Origin: Nocardioides stalactiti
Lineage (GTDB): Bacteria; Actinomycetota; Actinomycetes; Propionibacteriales; Nocardioidaceae
Assembly (NCBI RefSeq): GCF_014180715.1
Contig: NZ_JACEFC010000002.1
Location: 1-64,000 of the forward strand
Direction of reading: 5' to 3'
DNA length: 64,000 bases
Part shown: one piece after another, positions 53,923 to 61,765 of the stretch
Layout: each line of letters opens with the position of its first letter
How positions within the stretch are numbered: position 1 is the stretch's first letter
Notes under the pieces: generated by a model
The model's input: the letters and a program-made list of their open reading frames with translations, nothing else
Database searches by the model: none
What the model was told of the DNA's origin: nothing
Made by a program: the position numbers and the translations under genes

Positions 53923-54519
53923 GTGCCTCGTCCCGTGCCTCGTCCCGTGCCGGTGATCGGTGTCTTCGCGCTCCAGGGCGACGTCCGCGAGCACCTCGCG
54001 ACGCTCACGGAGCTCGGTGTGGAAGCGATCCCGGTCCGGCGCCCGGTCGAGCTGGAGCGCTGCGACGGCCTGGTGCTGCCGGGCGGCGAGTCCACCACCA
54101 TGGCCAAGCTGGCCCGCACCTTCGAGCTGCTCGAGCCGCTGCGGGAGCGGGTGCGCGCGGGCATGCCGACCTTCGGCACCTGCGCCGGCATGATCCTGCT
54201 CGCCGACCGGATCCTCGACGGGGCGGTCGGCCAGGAGACCATCGGCGGGCTCGACGTGACCGTGCGGCGCAACGCGTTCGGCCGGCAGGTCGACTCCTTC
54301 GAGGCGGACCTCGACGTGCGCGGTCTCGACGCACCCGTCCACGCCGTGTTCATCCGCGCGCCGTGGGTGGAGGAGGTCGGTGCCGACGTCGAGGTGCTCG
54401 CCGAGGCCGAGGGGCATCCGGTCGCCGTACGGCAGGGGCACCTGATGGCCACGTCGTTCCACCCCGAGGTCGCGGACGACGGTCGCATCCACCGGCTCTT
54501 CCTGGACCTGGTGGGCTAG
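53923..54519 (+). CDS. pdxT: pyridoxal 5'-phosphate synthase, glutaminase subunit PdxT
   Basis: 198 aa from GTG 53923. Class I glutamine amidotransferase giving ammonia to Pdx[31 protein letters not shown], the nucleophile Cys in [14 protein letters not shown], and the His-Glu pair in [12 protein letters not shown] are all present. The start is uncertain: a 12-nt repeat (53921-53951) supplies in-frame GTG codons at 53923, 53935 and 53947, and GTG 53953 begins the conserved part. It is separated from pdxS by the SipW cassette. Confidence 0.95.
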   Translation: MPRPVPRPVPVIGVFALQGDVREHLATLTELGVEAIPVRRPVELERCDGLVLPGGESTTMAKLARTFELLEPLRERVRAGMPTFGTCAGMILLADRILDGAVGQETIGGLDVTVRRNAFGRQVDSFEADLDVRGLDAPVHAVFIRAPWVEEVGADVEVLAEAEGHPVAVRQGHLMATSFHPEVADDGRIHRLFLDLVG

Positions 54520-54564
54520 GTAGACTCGCCCGCTGGCAGGGACGGTAGGACGGAAGAGGGACAC

Positions 54565-55332
54565 ATGTCGGGCCACTCCAAATGGGCGACCACGAAGCAC
54601 AAGAAGGCCGCGATCGACGCCAAGCGCGGCAAGCTCTTCGCGAAGCTGATCAAGAACATTGAGATCGCCGCGAAGATGGGCGGTCCCGACCCGGCTGGCA
54701 ACCCGACCCTCTACGACGCGATCCAGAAGGCGAAGAAGCAGTCGGTCCCCAACAAGAACATCGACTCCGCGGTCAAGCGCGGCGGTGGCCTCGAGGGCGG
54801 CGGCGTCAACTACGAGACGATCATGTACGAGGTCTACGGACCTCAAGGCGTGGCGCTCCTCGTCGAGTGCCTCACCGACAACAAGAACCGTGCCGCGATG
54901 GAGGTCCGCACCGCGGTCACCCGCAACGGCGGCACCATGGCTGACCCCGGCTCCGTCTCCCGGCTGTTCACCCGCAAGGGCGTGGTCGTCGTGGCGAAGT
55001 CCCAGGAGGGCAAGGACGTCTCGGAGGATGACGTGCTCGAGGCCACCCTCGACGCGGGCGCCGAGGAGGTCGCCGACCTCGGTGAGGCCTTCGAGGTCCA
55101 GTCCGAGGCCTCCGACGTCGTCGCGGTCCGTACGGCGCTCCAGGCCGCCGGCATCGACTACGACTCCGCCGAGGTCCAGTTCGTGGCCTCGATGGACATC
55201 CCGGTCGCCGACGCCGACGCCGCCGGCAAGGTCTTCAAGCTGATCGACGCCGTCGACGACCTCGACGACGTCCAGAACGTGTTCACCAACGCCGACGTCC
55301 CGGACGAGGTCATGGAGGCCGTCGACGCCTGA
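54565..55332 (+). CDS. yebC: YebC/PmpR family regulatory protein
   Basis: 255-aa protein starting [20 protein letters not shown], the invariant opening of YebC/TACO1 proteins, followed by [15 protein letters not shown] and [20 protein letters not shown]. Members act as transcriptional regulators or as translation factors that relieve ribosome stalling. It precedes ruvC as in other actinobacteria. The ATG has a GGAAGAGGG ribosome-binding site. Confidence 0.96.
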   Translation: MSGHSKWATTKHKKAAIDAKRGKLFAKLIKNIEIAAKMGGPDPAGNPTLYDAIQKAKKQSVPNKNIDSAVKRGGGLEGGGVNYETIMYEVYGPQGVALLVECLTDNKNRAAMEVRTAVTRNGGTMADPGSVSRLFTRKGVVVVAKSQEGKDVSEDDVLEATLDAGAEEVADLGEAFEVQSEASDVVAVRTALQAAGIDYDSAEVQFVASMDIPVADADAAGKVFKLIDAVDDLDDVQNVFTNADVPDEVMEAVDA

Positions 55333-55383
55333 CCGGGGCCCCGCGTGTCGCGCTGAATCGGGGCGTCGCCTCGGGCTAGCCTG

Positions 55384-55397
55384 CGAACAGATGTTCG
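55384..55397. promoter_or_regulatory. LexA-binding SOS box upstream of ruvCAB
   Basis: CGAACAGATGTTCG is a perfect CGAAC-N4-GTTCG site, centred about 25 bp before the ruvC ATG. LexA bound here should block transcription of ruvC-ruvA-ruvB, placing Holliday-junction processing under SOS control as for recA at 15081. Confidence 0.9.
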
Positions 55398-55415
55398 ACA
55401 GGAAGGTGAGCGCGG

Positions 55416-55940
55416 ATGCGTGTGCTCGGGATCGATCCCGGTCTGACCCGCTGCGGGATGGGCGTGGTCGAGGGCGACGTGGGTCGTCCGCTTCGCCTCG
55501 TCGACGTCAACGTCCTCCGTACGTCGTCGCACCTGGCGGTCCCTGAGCGGCTGGTCTCCATCGAGAAGGGCATCGATGCCTGGATCGACGAGCACCAGCC
55601 CGACGCGGTCGCCGTGGAGCGGGTGTTCGCCCGCTCCGACGTCAGCACCGTGATGGGCACCGCCCAGGCCAGCGGGATCGCGATGGTGTGTGCAGCGCGG
55701 CGGGGGATCCCGGTCGCGCTGCACACCCCCAGCGAGGTCAAGGCGGCCGTCTCCGGCAACGGACGCGCCGACAAGGCCCAGGTCGGCGCGATGGTCACCC
55801 GCATCCTGCGCCTCGACGCCATGCCGAAGCCGGCCGACGCCGCCGATGCGCTGGCGCTGGCGATCACCCACATCTGGCGGGGCGGTGCCCAGGCCAGGAT
55901 CGACGCCGCCGTCGCTGCGGCAGGGAAGGGGCGCCGATGA
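55416..55940 (+). CDS. ruvC: Holliday junction endonuclease RuvC
   Basis: 174-aa resolvase of the RNase H fold that nicks four-way junctions symmetrically. Catalytic acidic residues are visible in [15 protein letters not shown] (first Asp), [17 protein letters not shown] (Glu) and the C-terminal [15 protein letters not shown] (two Asp). Its stop overlaps the ruvA ATG (ATGA). It is the first gene of ruvCAB under the SOS box. Confidence 0.97.
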   Translation: MRVLGIDPGLTRCGMGVVEGDVGRPLRLVDVNVLRTSSHLAVPERLVSIEKGIDAWIDEHQPDAVAVERVFARSDVSTVMGTAQASGIAMVCAARRGIPVALHTPSEVKAAVSGNGRADKAQVGAMVTRILRLDAMPKPADAADALALAITHIWRGGAQARIDAAVAAAGKGRR

Positions 55941-56536
55941 TCGCGCACGTCCGGGGCCGGGTCGCGGCCGTCACGCTCTCCAGCGCCGTGCTCGAGGTCG
56001 GGGGAGTCGGGCTCGAGCTCATGTGCACGCCCGGCACGCTCGCCGGGCTGCGGACCGGTCACGAGGCGACCCTGCCGACCAGCCTCGTGGTCCGCGAGGA
56101 CTCGCTGACCCTCTTCGGGTTCGCCGACGACGAGGAGAAGACGGTCTTCGAGCTCGTCCAGACCGCGTCGGGAGTGGGGCCCAAGCTCGCCCAGGCGATC
56201 CTCGCGGTGCTCTCGCCCGACGGGGTCCGCGCCGCGATCACCTCCGACGACGTCAAGACGCTCACGAAGGTCCCCGGGATCGGCCAGAAGGGCGCGCAGC
56301 GGATCATCCTCGAGCTCAAGGACCGGATCGGCGCGCCGGTCGGCCGCGCCGGTGCCGCCGTCGCGGTCGCCGCGGCCGAGCCGTGGCGCGACCAGGTGGC
56401 GCAGGGCCTGATGGGCCTGGGCTACCACCCCAAGGACGCCGACAAGGCGGTCGAGGCGGTCTCCGGCGACGTCGGCGACAGCCCCGATGTCGGCCTGCTG
56501 CTGCGCGCGGCCCTCCGGACCCTGTCGAAGGCCTGA
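55937..56536 (+). CDS. ruvA: Holliday junction DNA helicase subunit RuvA
   Basis: 199-aa junction-binding protein that loads RuvB. The N-terminal OB domain ([20 protein letters not shown]), the double helix-hairpin-helix region ([40 protein letters not shown]) and the C-terminal RuvB-contact domain ([15 protein letters not shown]) are in the usual order after a flexible Ala/Val linker. ATG 55937 overlaps the ruvC stop. Confidence 0.97.
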   Translation: MIAHVRGRVAAVTLSSAVLEVGGVGLELMCTPGTLAGLRTGHEATLPTSLVVREDSLTLFGFADDEEKTVFELVQTASGVGPKLAQAILAVLSPDGVRAAITSDDVKTLTKVPGIGQKGAQRIILELKDRIGAPVGRAGAAVAVAAAEPWRDQVAQGLMGLGYHPKDADKAVEAVSGDVGDSPDVGLLLRAALRTLSKA

Positions 56537-56541
56537 TCGCC

Positions 56542-57621
56542 ATGCCCTTCCACGAGGACGAGCTCGACGTCGCCGAGGAGAGCCACCTCCGCTCGCTCAC
56601 CGCGGTCGAGGCCGAGGGTGACGAGCGCGCCATCGAAGCGGCTCTGCGCCCCCGCAGCCTCGATGAGGTCGTCGGCCAGACCCGCGTCCGCGACCAGCTC
56701 GGCCTGGTCCTCGAGGCCGCCCGCCGACGGGGGCGCGCGCCTGACCACGTGCTGCTCTCCGGCCCGCCGGGGCTCGGCAAGACCACGCTCTCGATGATCA
56801 TCGCCCACGAGATGAACGCCGCGCTCCGCCTCACCAGCGGCCCGGCCATCACTCACGCCGGTGACCTCGCGGCGATCCTGTCCGGCCTCAACGAGGGCGA
56901 CGTCCTCTTCGTCGACGAGATCCACCGGATGTCCCGGCCGGCCGAGGAGATGCTCTACCTCGCCATGGAGGACTTCCGGGTCGACGTCATCATCGGCAAG
57001 GGCCCCGGCGCGACGGCGATCCCGCTGGAGATCCCGCCGTTCACCCTCGTCGGCGCGACCACCCGGGCCGGCCTGCTGCCGGGACCGCTGCGCGACCGCT
57101 TCGGGTTCACCGCCCACCTGGAGTTCTACGAGCCGGCCGACCTCGACACGATCGTGCACCGATCCGCGGGACTGCTCGACGTGCCCCTCACGCCCGAGGG
57201 CTCGGCGGAGATCGCGTCTCGCTCACGGGGCACGCCCCGGATCGCCAACCGGCTGCTGCGCCGGGTCCGTGACTTCGCCCAGGTCCGCGCCGACGGGATC
57301 GTCACGCACGCCGTGGCTCATGCCGCGCTCGACCTCTACGAGGTCGACGAGCTCGGGCTCGACCGGCTTGACCGTGCGGTCGTCGACGCGCTGTGCCGCC
57401 GCTTCGGCGGGGGACCGGTCGGCGTCTCGACCCTCGCCGTCGCTGTCGGCGAGGAGCGGGAGACCGTCGAGGAGGTCGCGGAGCCCTTCCTCGTCCGGAT
57501 GGGCTTCCTGGCGCGGACGCCGCGCGGCCGGATCGCCACGCCTGCGGCGTGGGCGCACCTGGGACTCGTACCGCCTCCGGCAACGGTCGACGCGGTCGAC
57601 CCGACCCTGTTCGAGGAGTAG
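56542..57621 (+). CDS. ruvB: Holliday junction branch migration ATPase RuvB
   Basis: 359-aa AAA+ motor driving branch migration. [20 protein letters not shown] opens the core; Walker A is [16 protein letters not shown], Walker [16 protein letters not shown], sensor 1 [20 protein letters not shown] with the arginine finger, and the C-terminal winged helix ends [16 protein letters not shown]. The ATG is 5 bp after ruvA. Confidence 0.98.
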   Translation: MPFHEDELDVAEESHLRSLTAVEAEGDERAIEAALRPRSLDEVVGQTRVRDQLGLVLEAARRRGRAPDHVLLSGPPGLGKTTLSMIIAHEMNAALRLTSGPAITHAGDLAAILSGLNEGDVLFVDEIHRMSRPAEEMLYLAMEDFRVDVIIGKGPGATAIPLEIPPFTLVGATTRAGLLPGPLRDRFGFTAHLEFYEPADLDTIVHRSAGLLDVPLTPEGSAEIASRSRGTPRIANRLLRRVRDFAQVRADGIVTHAVAHAALDLYEVDELGLDRLDRAVVDALCRRFGGGPVGVSTLAVAVGEERETVEEVAEPFLVRMGFLARTPRGRIATPAAWAHLGLVPPPATVDAVDPTLFEE

Positions 57622-57781
57622 CCGCGGCGCCGTTCGCAACCGGATCCCGCTTCCGCCGTACGGCGATGTGGGCTGGCTAACACGCGCGGCTACACTTGCC
57701 CGTCGGCCCGCCCGGGCACCGTGCGCCCCGCCCGGAACCGGTCGTGAGCCGCGTCCAGGTAGACCCTCGGAAGGCTCTTTG

Positions 57782-58126
57782 GTGAAGGAAATCGCTCCCC
57801 TGCTGTGGATCGTCGCGATCGTCGCGATCTTCTGGCTGCTGATCATCCGGCCCGCCCAGCGGCGCCAGCGAGAGATCTCCCAGGTGCAGGCCTCCATCGT
57901 CCCCGGAGAGACGGTCGTCCTGACCTCCGGCATCTTCGCCACCGTGAGCGAGGTCGACGACGCGTTCCTCATGCTGGAGGTCGCTCCGGGCGTCGTCATC
58001 AAGGTCGCGCGTGCCGCCGTCGGCTCGGTCGTGCGTTCCGAGGACGCCTTCGACGAGGAGGCCCCGGACGCGGCGGAGCCGACCGACTCCGAGACCTTCG
58101 AGACCACCGACACCGAGGAGCGCTGA
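57782..58126 (+). CDS. yajC: preprotein translocase subunit YajC
   Basis: 114-aa single-span membrane protein associated with SecDF. The TM is about residues 5-22 (APLLWIVAIVAIFWLLIIRP), followed by the family segment AQRRQREISQVQASIVPGET with VVLTSGIFATV, and an acidic C-terminal tail. The start is GTG 57782 after GGAAGG. The 160-bp gap before it contains TACACT (57691-57696), a possible -10, so the sec genes may have their own promoter. Confidence 0.93.
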   Translation: MKEIAPLLWIVAIVAIFWLLIIRPAQRRQREISQVQASIVPGETVVLTSGIFATVSEVDDAFLMLEVAPGVVIKVARAAVGSVVRSEDAFDEEAPDAAEPTDSETFETTDTEER

Positions 58127-58127
58127 C

Positions 58128-59903
58128 GTGGCTGCGCGTCGCCACCGGCCCGGCCGGACCCTGATCGTCTTCTTCCTGGGCGTCGCCGTGATGTTCGGAC
58201 TGGTCGCCCTGGCCGGGTCGTGGAAGCCGGCTCTCGGTCTCGACCTGCAGGGTGGCCTCAGGGTGACCCTGACAGCGAAGGGCGACCCGAGCCCGGAGAA
58301 CTTCGAGGAAGCCCGCCGGATCATCGACCAGCGCGTCAACGGATCCGGCATCTCCGAGGCCGAGGTCACGGCGCAGTCAGGGCGCTTCATCGTGGTCGAG
58401 ATCCCTGGCTCGACCGAGAACCGGCGCGAGCTCGAGGAGCTCGTCAAGCGGCAGGCCCAGCTGCGGTTCCGGCTCGTCGCCTGCGTCGAGGGCGCTGCTG
58501 ACGCGTGTGCGACCGGCAGCCCGCTCGGCCGGGCACCGCTGGCGATCGACCACGAGCCCGGCCACGAGGGCAGGAAGGGCGGCAAGAAGGGCGACAAGGG
58601 CACCGACGAGCCCACCGACACCGCCAGCCCGACCGACGAGCCGTCGGACACCCCGACCGACGAGCCCACCGATACCCCGACCGACGTGCCCACCGAGGAG
58701 CCGGCCGCCGACGGCCCGCGCACGGCCGACGACGAGCTGGCCTGGGCGGCCTCGCCCGACGCGGAGTCCGTCGCGCTGTTCAACAGCCTCCAGTGCACCG
58801 AGGACGGCGGCACCGTCACCACCGACGAGCAGGGCGCGACCGTCCCCGCTCCGCAGGAGGACGACCCGGACCAGCCGCTGGTCGCCTGCGAGATCGGCGA
58901 AGACGGCGGTGTCATCAAGTACCTGCTGTCGCGCTCGGTCATCGAGGGTGCTGAGCTCGACGACGCCGGCGCCGGCATCCCGCAGGGCGAGGTCGAGTGG
59001 GCCGTCACCCTGGACCTCGGCAACGACAAGGACAAGGCCCGGCCCAAGGGCTCGACGGGTGCCGAGGACGACTTCGAGGTCATCTCCGAGCGGCTCGTCG
59101 GGAGCGGTGGACAGTTCGCGATCGTGCTCGACGGGGTCGTGCTCTCGGCTCCGCAGATGGAGGCGGTGATCCGGGACGGCCGGTCCCAGATCACGGGCAA
59201 CTTCACCGAGGAGAGCGCCACCGACCTGGGCAACAGCCTGAAGTTCGGTGCGCTCCCGATCGCGTTCGATGACGAGGCGACGACCGACGACATCGGTCCG
59301 TCGCTGGCGGGCGACCAGCTCACCGCAGGGCTCACCGCGGGTGGCATCGGTCTTGGCCTGGTCATGCTCTACTGCCTGCTCTACTACCGCGGCCTCGGCC
59401 TGGTGGTCGTCAGCTCGCTGTTCGTGGCGGCTGGCATCACCTACGGGATGGTGCTGCTGCTGAGCGAGTCGGCCGGCTTCACGCTGACCCTTCCCGGCAT
59501 CGCCGGCTTCATCATCGCCGTCGGCATCACCGCGGACTCGTTCGTCATCTACTTCGAACGCATCCGCGACGAGATGCGCGAAGGGAAGTCGATGCGGGTC
59601 GCGGTCGAGACCGGCTGGGCACGGGCCCGGGTCACCCGGTTCGCGGCCAACACGGTCAACCTGCTCGCGGCCCTGATCCTCTACCTGTTCGCCACTGGCG
59701 CGGTGAAGGGCTTCGGTTTCGCGCTCGGCCTGTCGACCCTGATCGACCTCGCCGTGCTGTTCTGGTTCACCAAGCCGCTGGTCTCCTGGCTGGCACAGTT
59801 CAAGATGTTCAACTCGGGTCACCGGCTCTCCGGTCTCAGCCCCGAGACGCTGGGTCTCGACGTACCGAAGGCCCGGACCGCGACGGCTGGAGGTAAGGCC
59901 TGA
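58128..59903 (+). CDS. secD: protein translocase subunit SecD
   Basis: 591-aa RND-type membrane protein that helps proteins through SecYEG using the proton gradient. TM1 is VFFLGVAVMFGLVALAG, followed by the conserved LGLDLQGGLRVTLTA and the periplasmic P1 domain; five C-terminal TMs carry GIAGFIIAVGITADSFVIYF and ERIRDEMREGKSMRVAVETG. A Pro/Thr/Asp/Glu-rich repeat insertion (about residues 145-197, PTDEPSDTPTDEPTDTPTD) splits the external domain and is unusual in composition. The start is GTG 58128; secF overlaps by one base. Confidence 0.96.
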   Translation: MAARRHRPGRTLIVFFLGVAVMFGLVALAGSWKPALGLDLQGGLRVTLTAKGDPSPENFEEARRIIDQRVNGSGISEAEVTAQSGRFIVVEIPGSTENRRELEELVKRQAQLRFRLVACVEGAADACATGSPLGRAPLAIDHEPGHEGRKGGKKGDKGTDEPTDTASPTDEPSDTPTDEPTDTPTDVPTEEPAADGPRTADDELAWAASPDAESVALFNSLQCTEDGGTVTTDEQGATVPAPQEDDPDQPLVACEIGEDGGVIKYLLSRSVIEGAELDDAGAGIPQGEVEWAVTLDLGNDKDKARPKGSTGAEDDFEVISERLVGSGGQFAIVLDGVVLSAPQMEAVIRDGRSQITGNFTEESATDLGNSLKFGALPIAFDDEATTDDIGPSLAGDQLTAGLTAGGIGLGLVMLYCLLYYRGLGLVVVSSLFVAAGITYGMVLLLSESAGFTLTLPGIAGFIIAVGITADSFVIYFERIRDEMREGKSMRVAVETGWARARVTRFAANTVNLLAALILYLFATGAVKGFGFALGLSTLIDLAVLFWFTKPLVSWLAQFKMFNSGHRLSGLSPETLGLDVPKARTATAGGKA

Positions 59904-61177
59904 TGGGCAAGATGTCGAGGCTCGGCAACGACCTCTACAACGGGCACAAGTCGATCGACTTCGTCGGTCGCCGCGGCCTCTTCTACGCGGTCTCGCTCGT
60001 GATCGTCGGGCTCGCGATCGCGGCGCTCTTCGTCAAGCCGCTCAACTTCGGCGTCGAGTTCCGTGGCGGCACCGAGCAGAAGATCACGGTCGCCTCCGGC
60101 GTCGACCAGGCCGACGCCGACGACCTGCGAGAGGCGATCGCCGACGCGGGCATCGAGAACGCCGAGAACCCGACGGTCACGACCGCAGGCAGCGACTCGC
60201 TGGTGCTGACGACGGACACGCTGTCCGACGAGGGCGATCAGCAGTCCGAGGAGGTCATCCTCGACCTGTTCCCCGACGTCGACCCCGAGGAGGACATCTC
60301 CGTCCAAAAGGTCGGCCCCAGCTGGGGTGAGGAGGTCGCGCAGCGCGCCCTCCTCGGCATCGGGGTCTTCCTCGTGATCGTGGTGCTCTTCATCGGCCTG
60401 TACTTCCGGGAGTGGAAGATGTCGGTGGGTGCCCTCGTCGCGCTGTTCCACGACGTCGCCATCACCATCGGTGTCTATGCGCTCTCGGGCTTCCAGGTGA
60501 CGCCCGCAGCCGTGACCGGCCTGCTCGCCATCCTCGGCTTCTCGCTCTACGACACCGTCGTCGTGTTCGACAAGATCAAGGAGAACACCACCACGCTGCG
60601 CAAGAGCACGGAGTCCTATTCCGACGCGGCCAACCTCGCGGTCAACCAGACGCTGGTGCGCTCGATCAACACCAGCATCGTGGCGCTGATCCCGATCGGC
60701 GCGATCCTCTACGTGAGCGCCGTCCAGCTCGGCGCGAGCTCGCTGCAGGACCTCGCCCTCGCGCAGTTCGTCGGCATGGGTGCCGGCGTCTACTCGTCGG
60801 TCTTCCTCGCTCCCCGCATCGTGGTCCACCTCAAGTCCCGCGAGACGGAGATCGTCGAGCAGGCCCGGCGGGCCAAGGCGAAGAAGCGGGCCCTCGCCGA
60901 TCGCTACGCTGCGGTCCCGTCGTTCCGCGAGAACATGCCGGTGATGGACCGCGCCGAGGGCGAGGACGCGCCGAGCGCGGCCGAGCGCGCTGCGGCACGC
61001 GCCGAAGCGGCCCGCAGCGACGAGGGCGTCGAGACCGGCAACAAGGCCCAGGCCTCCGACGATGCGATGGGCAAGGGCCGGACGGCTCCGGTGGCCCAGC
61101 GTCCGGTCTCCAAGAGCGCGAGCTCGGGTCGGCAGCAGCCGGCACGTCAGTCGCGCTCCAAGCGCGGCAAGAAGTAG
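59903..61177 (+). CDS. secF: protein translocase subunit SecF
   Basis: 424-aa partner of SecD. TM1 (YAVSLVIVGLAIAALFVKPL) is followed by NFGVEFRGGTEQKITV, the periplasmic domain and five TMs with ALSGFQVTPAAVTGLLAILG, FSLYDTVVVFDKIKENT and SINTSIVALIPIGAILYVSA. The C-terminus extends about 120 residues as a charged, Lys/Arg/Ala-rich cytoplasmic tail (ending RSKRGKK), as in other actinobacteria. TGATG overlap with secD. Confidence 0.97.
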   Translation: MGKMSRLGNDLYNGHKSIDFVGRRGLFYAVSLVIVGLAIAALFVKPLNFGVEFRGGTEQKITVASGVDQADADDLREAIADAGIENAENPTVTTAGSDSLVLTTDTLSDEGDQQSEEVILDLFPDVDPEEDISVQKVGPSWGEEVAQRALLGIGVFLVIVVLFIGLYFREWKMSVGALVALFHDVAITIGVYALSGFQVTPAAVTGLLAILGFSLYDTVVVFDKIKENTTTLRKSTESYSDAANLAVNQTLVRSINTSIVALIPIGAILYVSAVQLGASSLQDLALAQFVGMGAGVYSSVFLAPRIVVHLKSRETEIVEQARRAKAKKRALADRYAAVPSFRENMPVMDRAEGEDAPSAAERAAARAEAARSDEGVETGNKAQASDDAMGKGRTAPVAQRPVSKSASSGRQQPARQSRSKRGKK

Positions 61178-61189
61178 CGGACGCCGGGC

Positions 61190-61735
61190 GTGGTGGTCGA
61201 GGCTGCTCGCGAGGCCCTTGGGCGGCTGGTGCGTGACGTCGTCGACTTCCCCGAACCGGGGATCGTCTTCAAGGACATCACGCCACTGCTCGCCGACCAC
61301 GCCGGCTTCACGGCGGTCGTCGCGGGCCTGGCTGCGGCCGGCCGGGACACGGACGGGCTGCCGGTGGTCGACAAGGTCGTCGGCATGGAGGCGCGCGGCT
61401 TCATCTTCGCGGCTCCGGTGGCCCTGGCCCTCGGTGTCGGCTTCGTCCCGGTCCGCAAGGTCGGCAAGCTGCCCGGCGAGACGCACGCCGTGGCCTACGC
61501 CCTGGAGTACGGCGAGGCGACCCTCGAGGTGCATCGCGACGCGATCGCGCCGGGGGAGCGGGTCCTCGTCATCGACGACGTCCTCGCCACGGGCGGCACC
61601 GCTCGCGCGACCGTCGACCTGGTCGAGGCCTGCGGCGGCGAGGTGGTCGCGACGACGTTCCTGATGGAGCTCTCGTTCCTCCCCGGACGCGCCGCCCTGG
61701 GCGCCGTACCGGTCACGGCCCTGGCCGTGATCTGA
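61190..61735 (+). CDS. apt: adenine phosphoribosyltransferase
   Basis: 181-aa type I phosphoribosyltransferase salvaging adenine to AMP. The PRPP-binding loop is VLVIDDVLATGGTARA; DFPEPGIVFKDITPLLADHA and GMEARGFIFAAPVALALGVG are typical of Apt. The start is GTG 61190, 12 bp after secF. Its place between secF and relA is conserved in actinobacteria. Confidence 0.96.
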   Translation: MVVEAAREALGRLVRDVVDFPEPGIVFKDITPLLADHAGFTAVVAGLAAAGRDTDGLPVVDKVVGMEARGFIFAAPVALALGVGFVPVRKVGKLPGETHAVAYALEYGEATLEVHRDAIAPGERVLVIDDVLATGGTARATVDLVEACGGEVVATTFLMELSFLPGRAALGAVPVTALAVI

Positions 61736-61765
61736 CGGTGACCAGGGCCGCATAGACTCGCGCCC

